Origin: Deltaproteobacteria bacterium
GTDB lineage: Bacteria; Desulfobacterota; Binatia; UBA12015
Length of the DNA: 8,714 nt
Reading direction: 5' to 3'
Assembly (NCBI GenBank): GCA_003447545.1
Contig: DLYX01000393.1
Location: 1-8,714 of the forward strand
Shown here: positions 1-7,700 of the stretch, piece after piece
Layout: each line of letters starts with the position of its first letter
Numbering within the stretch: position 1 is the first letter of the stretch
Notes under the pieces: model-generated
What the model was told of the DNA's origin: nothing
The model's input: only the letters and a program-made list of their open reading frames with translations
Database searches by the model: none
Translations under genes and position numbers: made by a program

Positions 1-1
1 G

Positions 2-67
2 TCTGCACGAATCCGCCCACAGACGATTGTTCCTGCGGGCATTAATCGCGAGAAGGAAGAGTTATGA
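2..67 (+). CDS. Possible C-terminal tail of an unidentified upstream gene
   Basis: The frame starting at base 2 is open from the window edge to a TGA at 65-67. That stop overlaps the ATG of the glutathione reductase gene in an ATGA arrangement, a common translational-coupling junction in bacterial operons. The visible peptide ends in PAGINREKEEL, and I do not recognise it. The other two frames are also open for part of this stretch: one ends at a TAA at 43-45, the other at a TGA at 75-77. The choice therefore rests on the junction geometry and not on composition. If none is real, this is simply the 5' leader of gor. Confidence 0.3.
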   Translation, partial: SARIRPQTIVPAGINREKEEL

Positions 68-1419
68 GCCGTTTTGATTTTGATCTTTTCACGATCGGTG
101 CCGGGTCCGGAGGCGTCCGCGCCAGCCGTATGGCAGCGAGTTATGGGGCGCGCGTCGCGGTTGCCGAAGAGCAAAGGTTGGGGGGCACCTGTGTCAATGT
201 CGGCTGCATCCCCAAAAAACTATTGGTCTACGCCTCACATTATTCCGAAGATTTTCATGACGCTGCAGGGTTCGGATGGACCGTCGGAGAAACCTCCTTC
301 TCGTGGTCGGCCCTGATTGCGAACAAGGACGCGGAAATCCTCCGCTTGAACGGGATCTACCAGTCCATTCTGGAGACAGCCGGCGTCGAGATCATTCACG
401 GTCATGCGAAGCTGGTGGATCCGCATACTGTCTCGGTCGATGGCAAGCTCCATACGGCCAAACACATCCTTCTCGCGACGGGTTCGTCGCCCGTTTGGCC
501 GGAGATCGAGGGCTCCGAGATCGCGATTACCTCCGATGAGATGTTTGCGCTTCCCGATCAGCCCGAGCGGATTCTCGTCGTTGGGGGCGGCTATATTGCG
601 GTGGAATTTGCCGGCATCATGCGGGGGTTGGGATCGTCCGTGACGCAGATCTATCGCGGGCCGCTTTTTCTGCGTGGCTTTGATAACGACGTCCGCGCGG
701 CGCTGGCTGAGGAGATGCGAAAGAAGGATATCGATCTGCGCTTCGACACGGACGTGGTGCGACTCGAGCGCATGGAGACCGGGATCCGAGTCGTTCTGAA
801 CAACGGCCAGGAGCTGGAGGTCGATCAGGCTCTCTATGCGATTGGTCGTCGTCCCTTGACCCGCGATTTGGGTCTGGCTGAAGCCGGTGTGGCGGTCTCT
901 CCCCAAGGAGCTGTTCTGGTGGACGAATACAGCTGCACCAATATTCCGAGTGTCCATGCGATTGGCGATATTACCGACCGGATTCAGCTCACTCCTGTGG
1001 CCATCCATGAGGGCATGGCCCTCGCGGCGACGCTTTTCGATGGCCGACCGACCCCGGTCGACCACGCGAATATACCTTCGGCTGTGTTCAGTCAGCCCAG
1101 TTTCGCATCCGTCGGGATGACCGAGGAAGAGGCTCGCGAGGTATCTACGGAGGTGGAGATTTTCCGATCTCGTTTTCGCATCTTGAAGCATACCCTCACG
1201 GGCAGCGATGAAACCATGATGATGAAGTTGATTGTCGAGCGGAATAATCGGCTTGTTCTCGGGTTGCATGTGCTGGGTCCCGAGGCGGGGGAAATCGTGC
1301 AGGGATTTGCGGTGGCGATCAAGGCAGGACTGACCAAGGAGCAATTTGACGACACCGTCGGGATCCATCCGACGGCCGCCGAGGAACTGGTCACCATGCG
1401 GACGCCGGTAGGCGAGTAA
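64..1419 (+). CDS. gor: Glutathione-disulfide reductase, plant/cyanobacterial-type
   Basis: Cytosolic FAD-dependent homodimeric enzyme that reduces glutathione disulfide with NADPH, keeping the thiol pool reduced. The 451 residues show the full class I pyridine nucleotide-disulfide oxidoreductase layout. The N-terminal FAD dinucleotide fold has GAGSGG at 12-17. The redox-active pair is C43 and C48 in GTCVNVGCIPKK. The second nucleotide fold is GGGYIAVEFAG at 174-184, followed by R198 and R204 in YRGPLFLRGFD, the arginine pair that selects NADPH over NADH in glutathione reductases. The second FAD motif is near AIGD (299-302). The C-terminal dimerisation domain ends with HPTAAEE (435-441), where H435 and E440 are the active-site acid/base pair. 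Length is normal. The ATG at 64 is preceded by AAGGAAG with AGGA at 54-57, six bases away, so the start is well supported. A possible upstream gene overlaps it by ATGA. The related enzymes lipoamide dehydrogenase and mercuric reductase are disfavoured by the NADPH arginines and the C-terminal HPT motif context. Confidence 0.95.
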   Translation: MSRFDFDLFTIGAGSGGVRASRMAASYGARVAVAEEQRLGGTCVNVGCIPKKLLVYASHYSEDFHDAAGFGWTVGETSFSWSALIANKDAEILRLNGIYQSILETAGVEIIHGHAKLVDPHTVSVDGKLHTAKHILLATGSSPVWPEIEGSEIAITSDEMFALPDQPERILVVGGGYIAVEFAGIMRGLGSSVTQIYRGPLFLRGFDNDVRAALAEEMRKKDIDLRFDTDVVRLERMETGIRVVLNNGQELEVDQALYAIGRRPLTRDLGLAEAGVAVSPQGAVLVDEYSCTNIPSVHAIGDITDRIQLTPVAIHEGMALAATLFDGRPTPVDHANIPSAVFSQPSFASVGMTEEEAREVSTEVEIFRSRFRILKHTLTGSDETMMMKLIVERNNRLVLGLHVLGPEAGEIVQGFAVAIKAGLTKEQFDDTVGIHPTAAEELVTMRTPVGE

Positions 1420-1462
1420 ACTTCCGGTTGGCAGAGCTGCATTGGTTGGTTAACTCTTGGCC

Positions 1463-2695
1463 ATGGCACGGATCAACGAGAACTATCTCAAGCTGCAGGC
1501 AGGTTATCTCTTTCCCGAAATCGGACGCCGCGTCGGTGCGTTCAGCAAGGAGAACCCGAAGGCCTCGATCATCAAATTAGGTATCGGCGATGTGACCGAG
1601 CCTCTGGTCCCTGCGGTGGTCGAGGCGATGCATGCCGCGGTTGACGAGATGGCAACTCAGGCTGGTTTTCGGGGCTACGGCCCCGAGCAGGGCTACGACT
1701 TTCTGAATGAAACCATTCGGGAGCATGATTTTGCGGCTCGCGGAGTCGAGCTGTCTGCGGATGAATTATTTATCTCGGACGGATCGAAATGTGATAGCGG
1801 CAATATTCAGGAGATCTTCGGGCTCGATAATATTGTCGCCTTGACCGATCCGGTCTATCCCGTCTACCTCGACACCAATGTCATGGCTGGTCGCAGCGGC
1901 CCTGCGGGTGATGACGGCAAATATGCAGGAATCGTCTATATGCCGGCGACTGCTGAAAACTCCTTTACGCCGACGCCTCCCGATGTTCCGGTCGATCTGA
2001 TTTATCTATGCTCCCCGAATAACCCGACAGGGATGGCTGCGACCCGGGAGCAGTTGGCGATGTGGGTGGCGTACGCCAAGGAGAATAGCGCGGTCATTCT
2101 CTTTGACGCTGCGTATGAGGGCTTTATCTCCAACCCGGATATTCCGCACTCGATCTATGAGATCGAAGGCGCTCGAGAAGTGGCCCTGGAATTTCGAAGC
2201 TTCTCGAAAAGTGCCGGATTCACCGGGACACGTTGCGCCTTTACCGTCGTTCCGAAGGAAGTCATGGGAACGACCGCCGCAGGCGACAAGGTGCCGCTCA
2301 ACGGACTGTGGAACCGTCGGCATTGTACGAAATTCAACGGGGTCTCCTATCCCGTCCAGCGCGCGGCTGCAGCCGTCTATACGCCCGAGGGGCGACAGCA
2401 GACGCGCAAGATCGTCTCGTTCTATATGGAAAACGCAGTCCGGATTCGTGAGGGACTTGCGGACTCGGGGTTCGAAGTCTTCGGTGGGGTGGATGCACCC
2501 TATATCTGGTTCCGGACGCCGACCGGCACGACTTCGTGGGACTTCTTCGATCAATTGCTGACGCAGGCCGAAGTTGTCGGGACGCCTGGGTCAGGCTTTG
2601 GCCCTTCGGGTGAGGGGTATTTCCGACTCAGTGCCTTCAACTCTCGGGAAAATGTCGAAGAGGCGTTGCGCCGGATCTCTGCGGTCTCCTGGTAG
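1463..2695 (+). CDS. dapL: LL-diaminopimelate aminotransferase
   Basis: PLP-dependent class I/II aminotransferase. It converts tetrahydrodipicolinate plus glutamate directly to LL-2,6-diaminopimelate, bypassing the succinylase (DapD, DapC, DapE) and acetylase steps of lysine and peptidoglycan synthesis. Residue numbers assume the ATG at 1463 (410 residues). The family opening [20 protein letters not shown] is at 6-25, the substrate-loop signature [10 protein letters not shown] at 69-78, and SPNNPTG with the PLP-contacting Asn at 184-190. The PLP Asp lies in FDAAYEG (D215). The Schiff-base lysine is K249 in [12 protein letters not shown], with the phosphate-contacting R257, and the carboxylate-binding R388 lies in GYFRLSAF. 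Length matches DapL, and these signatures separate it from ordinary aspartate aminotransferases. A TTG at 1457 would add two residues; the ATG fits the family N-terminus better. Neither start has a visible Shine-Dalgarno sequence. It lies 43 bases after gor on the same strand and may be cotranscribed with it. Confidence 0.95.
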   Translation: MARINENYLKLQAGYLFPEIGRRVGAFSKENPKASIIKLGIGDVTEPLVPAVVEAMHAAVDEMATQAGFRGYGPEQGYDFLNETIREHDFAARGVELSADELFISDGSKCDSGNIQEIFGLDNIVALTDPVYPVYLDTNVMAGRSGPAGDDGKYAGIVYMPATAENSFTPTPPDVPVDLIYLCSPNNPTGMAATREQLAMWVAYAKENSAVILFDAAYEGFISNPDIPHSIYEIEGAREVALEFRSFSKSAGFTGTRCAFTVVPKEVMGTTAAGDKVPLNGLWNRRHCTKFNGVSYPVQRAAAAVYTPEGRQQTRKIVSFYMENAVRIREGLADSGFEVFGGVDAPYIWFRTPTGTTSWDFFDQLLTQAEVVGTPGSGFGPSGEGYFRLSAFNSRENVEEALRRISAVSW

Positions 2696-2699
2696 GAGA
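2685..2699 (+). other. Small inverted repeat across the dapL stop codon
   Basis: TCTCCT (2685-2690) and AGGAGA (2694-2699) are perfect complements with a three-base spacer, and the dapL stop TAG (2693-2695) falls between and inside the arms. In mRNA this would be a compact six-pair hairpin at the stop codon. No U-run follows, so it is not a classical terminator on its own. It may be chance. Confidence 0.3.
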
Positions 2700-2705
2700 G
2701 GAATC

Positions 2706-2736
2706 GGCCGGAGGAAATGTCAGGGGTCGACCGGCC
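2706..2736. terminator. Weak candidate bidirectional terminator hairpin between convergent genes
   Basis: GGCCGG (2706-2711) and CCGGCC (2731-2736) are perfect complements around a 19-base loop. They lie where dapL (plus strand) meets the last gene of the minus-strand operon, and the hairpin overlaps the final codons of that gene. Position suits a shared terminator, but the loop is long and neither side has a convincing U-run. The 24-base gap between the two stops holds nothing else I can identify. Confidence 0.25.
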
Positions 2737-3544
2737 TTCTCCATACTTCGTATCGATCGCTCATCAAAATTTTCTTGCACCCAGCGTCCTGAGCAGTCTC
2801 GCGTATCTCGTCTGTCCAGGGGGTCCCGCGGTGAAAGACGACCACATCGATTTCCCGATCGCGAAGAATTTGCCGGAGGGCCGTGGGCCCCATCCGGAAC
2901 CTTTCCATGCCTTCGACGTACTGCATGAGTTTCCAGCGCTTTTGAGACTCACGCCATCCGAGGTGGGCACCTAGTCGGTGAGCCCAATACAGGCGATTCA
3001 GATAGGGGTAGTCGTGGCCGCGGGAGACCGGAATCCAGGTCGCGATGGCATCGGGAGCGAGAACAATGAGCCTGCCCGCGCTTGCGGCCGAAATTTCTCG
3101 CGCCAGATCGAATTCGGCTGGAGGGACTTTCAGTCCGGGGAACCCGAAGCGCACTCGATTTTCGGGGCGCATCGTACTGGTGGGGCCAATAAACGCTGCC
3201 ACCAGGAGGGCCAGTACTGCCGTGCCCGTCAGGAACCCGCGGAGGCGTGCGGAGGTGGCGCAGGCGAGCAAGCTCAGGAGGCCCGCGGCGGCAATGGCCG
3301 CAATCGGGATTGGCCAGAAAAAAAGACGCCAGGGTTGAAAGGTTGGCACGACGGTATCGAGGACCCAGCTTGTCATTGCGGGCGAGAGACGGACCAGGCT
3401 CAGTCCCAGAAGAACGATGGCGGCCGAGCGCCGTAACAGGCTGCCGTGGGGCGCAAGCCATGCCGCCCCGAGGACTCCGGCCAGAAGGAGCCAGAAACTG
3501 GGGCCACTCCCCAATACCTCCGTGAAGGCACTGATGACGTTCAT
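2720..3544 (-). CDS. Membrane protein, C-terminal part of a split GT-C/DUF6077-like protein
   Basis: The 274-residue product has four predicted membrane segments (about 16-33, 41-57, 72-95 and 104-120), then a soluble domain of about 150 residues. Between segments two and three is a VPTFQPWRLFFWPIP stretch (66-80), resembling the wR-lfW-iPip region I associate with DUF6077-type polytopic proteins. The soluble tail has an alternating strand/helix pattern (GRLIVLAPDAIATW, then EIDVVVFHRGTPWTDEI) and ends in DRYEVWRRP, like the C-terminal lumenal or periplasmic domains of GT-C-style membrane enzymes. It lacks the N-terminal membrane bundle and acidic loop of that class, which are supplied by the ORF immediately upstream. 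The ATG at 3542-3544 overlaps the upstream stop (ATGA), so translation is either coupled or achieved by frameshifting. GGGGG six bases before the ATG is only a weak ribosome-binding match. No catalytic residue can be assigned, and the family name is from memory. Confidence 0.75.
   Translation of the reverse strand: MNVISAFTEVLGSGPSFWLLLAGVLGAAWLAPHGSLLRRSAAIVLLGLSLVRLSPAMTSWVLDTVVPTFQPWRLFFWPIPIAAIAAAGLLSLLACATSARLRGFLTGTAVLALLVAAFIGPTSTMRPENRVRFGFPGLKVPPAEFDLAREISAASAGRLIVLAPDAIATWIPVSRGHDYPYLNRLYWAHRLGAHLGWRESQKRWKLMQYVEGMERFRMGPTALRQILRDREIDVVVFHRGTPWTDEIRETAQDAGCKKILMSDRYEVWRRPVDP
3499..3513 (-). other. Short hairpin downstream of the membrane-protein ORF junction
   Basis: On the minus strand TGGGG and CCCCA flank a five-base loop, a perfect five-pair stem inside the start of the 274-residue ORF. 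It lies 36 bases past the T4G5 slippery run. That is farther than the roughly 5-9 base spacing usual for a frameshift-stimulating structure, so its relevance is doubtful. Confidence 0.2.
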
Positions 3545-4689
3545 AGGACCCCCAAAAGCATCGCAAGAGCCACGGGATAGAGTGCGGTCAGCAGTCCGCA
3601 GAACATTGTCTGTGCCGATTTTCGATCAGGAGACGAGGAGGCGACGAGTACGCCGATCAGGGCGACTGGTGCAATCACGATTCCCGTCGAGGACACCCCG
3701 GTCGATGCGACCATCGCAAGAAGAAGGACACACCAATTCCTTCCCGTGGGCGTGCGCATGTAGTGAAAGCCCGAGGCAATCATCATCGGAAGCACCGCTG
3801 CAAGCAGGATGCCCTTCCCCTGATGAATGCGAACAAAGGCAAAATTCCCATACCCTCGGTGACTCTCCCCGAGCGCGAAGAGGATCAGAATTGTGAAAAT
3901 TGTGCCCAGAAGCCATTGCCGCGGCCAGAAGATCTTCTGCAGTTCCGCTTGCGCGAATACGGCCAGCAGGGTGGCCCAAAAGGCGAACGCGATATGCAGC
4001 AGCGAAATCGGAGAAAAGCCGGTCGCACGGGCCAGGATGCCCGCTAGAATTTCCAGAGTATGGGAGCGGTAGGCTGCTTCAGGCAGCGGGATGTCCGATT
4101 CTGTCAGAGAACCGTCAAAGCTGAGAAGTGTCCGGTCGGGGAAGTCCGCTGCCGTCGTCGCGATATTTACGTACATGGCATCGTCAGCATCGGGACGGTG
4201 CGCACTGGCGGTAATGAATGCGATGAGAATCGCAAGGATCAGAAGTCCTCGCTCGGCTCTCGGGGAGGAAGAGGGGGATATCCAAAGCGGTGGCCGGCGG
4301 ATCTCGAGCATGAGAATTCCGGTCGCAATAATCGCCAACGCCCCGGCCAGGATCTCAGGTTCGGCTGCGAACCCCGCAAGAGCAAGCATTACAAAGCTCA
4401 GAAAAAATGGAATCAACTTTTGCCAGGACGACAATTTCTCCGGCGTCGGAGGCGCCGTTGTCCTCGGGGGATCGACCGCATGAGAGCGCGCAGTCGAGCC
4501 TTTTTTGGACTGATACAGGGCTTTGGCGGCGAAACCGGCGAGGAGGGCCATCATCAGAAGGAGGACAGAGATCCCCAACTGTCGGGGTGTACCGCCGGCG
4601 AGAGCTGTGCCTTGGGCGAGGAGCGTCCAGAGACCAAAACCGACGATCGATCCGCGACTGAAGCGACTGCCCAAGGAAGATTGGCTCAT
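3541..4689 (-). CDS. Polytopic membrane protein, N-terminal part of a GT-C/DUF6077-like protein
   Basis: Using the ATG at 4687-4689 the product has 382 residues and is very hydrophobic. Membrane segments lie near 14-31, 37-57, 92-108, 112-128, 147-164, 212-248, 258-273, 293-308, 318-350 and 360-382. After the fifth segment comes HRPDADDAMYVNIATTAADF (164-183), an acidic extracytoplasmic loop beginning with DADD. Such a loop is typical of GT-C glycosyltransferases and DUF6077-like proteins, where acidic residues bind metal or the lipid-linked donor. A second conserved-looking stretch is FVRIHQGKGI (285-294). The protein stops in the middle of a membrane segment (LYPVALAMLLGVL), and the expected remainder is the next ORF in the -1 frame. 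A TTG at 4716 could add nine residues, but the ATG lies just after the preceding stop and has AGGGA 10 bases upstream. It is the second gene of the minus-strand operon, 13 bases after the multidomain enzyme. Function is inferred as glycan-related membrane chemistry; substrate is unknown. Confidence 0.75.
   Translation of the reverse strand: MSQSSLGSRFSRGSIVGFGLWTLLAQGTALAGGTPRQLGISVLLLMMALLAGFAAKALYQSKKGSTARSHAVDPPRTTAPPTPEKLSSWQKLIPFFLSFVMLALAGFAAEPEILAGALAIIATGILMLEIRRPPLWISPSSSPRAERGLLILAILIAFITASAHRPDADDAMYVNIATTAADFPDRTLLSFDGSLTESDIPLPEAAYRSHTLEILAGILARATGFSPISLLHIAFAFWATLLAVFAQAELQKIFWPRQWLLGTIFTILILFALGESHRGYGNFAFVRIHQGKGILLAAVLPMMIASGFHYMRTPTGRNWCVLLLAMVASTGVSSTGIVIAPVALIGVLVASSSPDRKSAQTMFCGLLTALYPVALAMLLGVL
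3550..3556 (-). other. Candidate -1 slippery heptamer T-TTG-GGG at the ORF junction
   Basis: Within the minus-strand run CTTTTGGGGGTCC the zero-frame codons are CTT TTG GGG GTC CTA TGA. The heptamer T-TTG-GGG fits the X-XXY-YYZ pattern in the correct phase, three codons before the stop of the 382-residue ORF. A shift of -1 here enters the frame of the downstream 274-residue ORF, which stays open through the junction (…GGT CCT ATG AAC…). Slippage would give one protein of about 655 residues. The TTG-to-TTT re-pairing has a third-position mismatch, while GGG-to-GGG is perfect. A homopolymer run is also a typical place for an indel mutation or a sequencing error. Confidence 0.4.
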
Positions 4690-4699
4690 GCCGAGATGT

Positions 4700-4704
4700 T
4701 CCCT
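4700..4704 (-). promoter_or_regulatory. Ribosome-binding site supporting the ATG at 4689
   Basis: AGGGA, overlapping the TAG stop of the preceding gene, lies 10 bases before the ATG at 4687-4689. The alternative TTG at 4716 would start inside the preceding gene without a comparable leader. This favours the shorter, 382-residue protein and a reinitiation type of coupling. Confidence 0.5.
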
Positions 4705-7700
4705 AGTGCCGTCCAATTAATCGGCGCCCGAATCCGCTCAGGCCTTCGATTTTCCAGATGCGGCGGATTTTATTGGCGCGAGTTGGATCCTGAATTTTCT
4801 GGACAAGCCCGCGAACCCTGTCGAGCACTCGCAGCGCGCGGGTGGGAACCTCGAGGCTGGCGATGAGTTCAGGGTTGAAGGATGTGGTTCGCGCTGGATA
4901 GGGCTCGAGGTGATCCACGAGTTCCTGCCAGGCGGCGGCCGCATGTTGCGACCCCAGTTCCTGATTGGCCGCTCTTTTTGCGGCAGTCGCGAGAGCCTCG
5001 CGACCCGCGGCATCATCGAGGAGATCATAGATGCTATTTGTCCAGGCCTCGGTCTCATTGATAGCTAACCGGCCGGTGACTCCATCGATCACGACTTGTG
5101 CGTACGGCGCGACATTGGAGCAGATCGCAGGCACTCCCGTCTGTGCATAATCGAGGAATTTGATCGCGCTTTTACAGCTATTGAACCGAGACTCGTCCAG
5201 CGGGATCAGGCCGATTGCATTCGGGAGACTCTGGAGGAAAAGGCGGAAGTTCTGGTAGTTCAGATTCTTGTTCCTCTCGATATCGAGCCCTTGATCAGCC
5301 AGATAATCACCTGGAGGTCCGATCCCGATCAAGCGAACCTGATCTCCCCTGCTTGCTTGTACCTCGCGCAGGCAATCGGTGATGAAATCGAGCCGAACCG
5401 TATCGGATGAAGCAACCACAAGCGCGACACGCTCATCCTTGGTCGCGATTTCCGGGTGTGGTGCGATTGCGGGCGAGGTGTTGGGCACAACAAAAATATT
5501 CGGGTTCAACTCGCGGTAGGCTTCGCGAAGAGGCTCGGTGGCAACAGTGACCGCATCGACGGTAGCGATCGTCTCCTCGAGAATTTTGCGCTTCGCTGTC
5601 GTTGTTTTGGCAGAGAGCAGGTAGTCCGGAATCTCGGTGAGCAGATCGTCAATATCGAAGACGATTTTCTTGCCGTAACCTTGCAGCTGCCGAATCAAGG
5701 CGAGCGTCGGTTCATTGGCCTCGCGCTGGAGCACAATAATCTCGGCCCAGGCGATATCTTCCGGCAACGGGATGATCAGGTTGCCGCATCGGAAATGACC
5801 ACCGAGTTGTTCACTCCATTCACGCAGTGGCTGTCGGATGCGGATATCGACCAGAGTGCTGTCGGCGACCGGCGGTAATGCGAGAATGCGTTTCCCAGTC
5901 CGGGCAGGGAAGTTCACCGGAATTTCGATGGGCTTGTCGATATTGGTGGGTCGCGCAAGAATGACGAACTGGAAGACATCGGCTTCGTCATCGTTGCAAA
6001 ACTCGGTAGCGGCCGCAGTCGAAGCTGGTTGAACGGGAATTCCGGTTGCTGACACGGGCAGCACTGTCTTCGCGATTCTCTCGACGGTGAAGCCGGCGTG
6101 CGCAAAAAGTTCGAGAATGCTGTCGCGGGTAAAGAAGCGCAGATGGGTCTCGTCCATGATGCCGAGTTTGCTGTACTCGAATCGACCTTCGAGAAGCATG
6201 CTGCGCACGGCGAGATGGGCGACGTTGGGTATCGATGCGATGACGCAGCCTTGGGGGCCGAGAAGCTCGCGGGTCTGGCGTAAAATCGTCTCCGGGTCAG
6301 CAATATGCTCCAGCACATCGCCAAATGTGACGAAATCAAATGCCGAGGGGCGATCTTTGGTCTCGAGAAACTTCTCGATTGTCCCCACGAAAACGTTGTC
6401 GAGAGATTCTTTGGCGACAGCGGCGGCTTGATTGTCGGTCTCGACCCCCCAGACCTCATGGCCAAACGCGCGCAGAGCATTGCCGAAATAACCCGAAGCG
6501 CAGCCGGCCTCCAGGATCCGACAAACGCGGCCCTCGCTGGCTTCGGTCAGAAAACGAAAGGCAATTGAATGAGAGTTGTTCTCTATCGAGAAATCGATCG
6601 AGCCCTTGTAGGTCAGACTTTGGCTCTCCTCGGGTCTCGTTGCCGGGATGGTGAGAGTTTTCTCGAGATTCTGTGAGAATTCCAGAGGAGGGCTTTTGCC
6701 CTCCGGCAATCGGGAGAGAATCTCGGGCACGGGCGTCTCGGGACTGATCACTCCTAATTCCCGCAGTGTATCCAGCGCCGTCTGGAACCCGTTGCTGACA
6801 TCGTCAAGCTGCTGGTCCCGCTGCTTGAGGGCGTCTACAGATTCTCGAAATGCAGCCCGCGTCTCTTCCAGTTCGTGCGCCATTTGGTTGTGCGTGGCGT
6901 AAAATAGCGAACTGCTAGCGTTGGTCCGCTCGCGGATGTGCTCAAGTGCACGGCCAGGATTGAAGGATGAGTCGACAGCCGCCCTTTGGAACACCTCCCA
7001 GGCTTCGGCCACCATCGGGTTTTCCGGAGATGTGAGTTGATGATGGCGCAAACTCGGTGCGGCAAAGGCAGACAGAGCTTCACGGCTGTCTTCAGGAGAG
7101 GTGGCGAAGGGCACGTCGAGGTGGTCCGCGATCTTCTGGCAGGTTGCTGTCGGGTTCTCGAGAATCTCTTCGAACGTTATAAACAGGCGCGGTAGGTCTC
7201 GAGTAACTTCCTCGGTGCTCAGCATCTGGGTGAGCCACAGCAACAGGCTGCGCTCCTCGGAGAACTGGTCGCGTCTTTCGAGCGAGGCCGCAATTTCGGA
7301 GGGTTTCCGCAAAACAATAATGGCTTTGGCCGCGCGAGCCTCCTTCCTCATGATATCGGTCCATAGGGGCAGCAGTCGAGCGAGCCGGGGGTCCTTGACG
7401 CCGATGACGGGCCCGCGAAGATCCTGATGGGCGATCGACCGAAGGTGCCGTTGCTCGGCAATACCACTGGCGCCATGCCACCAATCCTCGGGGAGGGCGC
7501 AGGGGTCGGCCCAGTCGGACCCCAGAAGCGTGAGAAGCTGATCGTGGACCTCGAGGACCTGGCGGTGCTCGAAAAAACCCTTTTCGTTCACGTCTTTTCG
7601 GGCTGGGACCATATCGGTTCCGAAGTCGACGCCCAGAGCGGCCAGGCACCCCGCCATCAGGGAGGTCCCCGACCGGTGCATGCCGAGCACGAAAAGAGCG

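Noticed and set aside
235..1368. Long open frame (377 codons) on the minus strand opposite gor
   Set aside because: It lies entirely antisense to a gene with all glutathione reductase motifs. The translation shows no recognisable fold and is a codon-bias shadow.
1457..1459. TTG as the dapL start
   Set aside because: The ATG two codons later gives the usual DapL N-terminus, and the TTG has no better leader.
2006..2554. 182-codon minus-strand open frame inside dapL
   Set aside because: Overlaps the catalytic core of DapL, with no recognisable protein features.
3541..4716. TTG at 4716 as the start of the membrane protein
   Set aside because: It would overlap the preceding gene by 14 bases. 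The ATG at 4689 has an AGGGA leader and follows the stop closely.
4060..4866. 268-codon plus-strand open frame opposite the membrane protein and the end of the fused enzyme
   Set aside because: Antisense to two supported coding regions. The product is Arg/Gly-rich low-complexity sequence without motifs.
5456..5878. 140-codon plus-strand open frame within the fused enzyme region
   Set aside because: Antisense shadow of the glycosyltransferase module, with no independent start signal or family resemblance.
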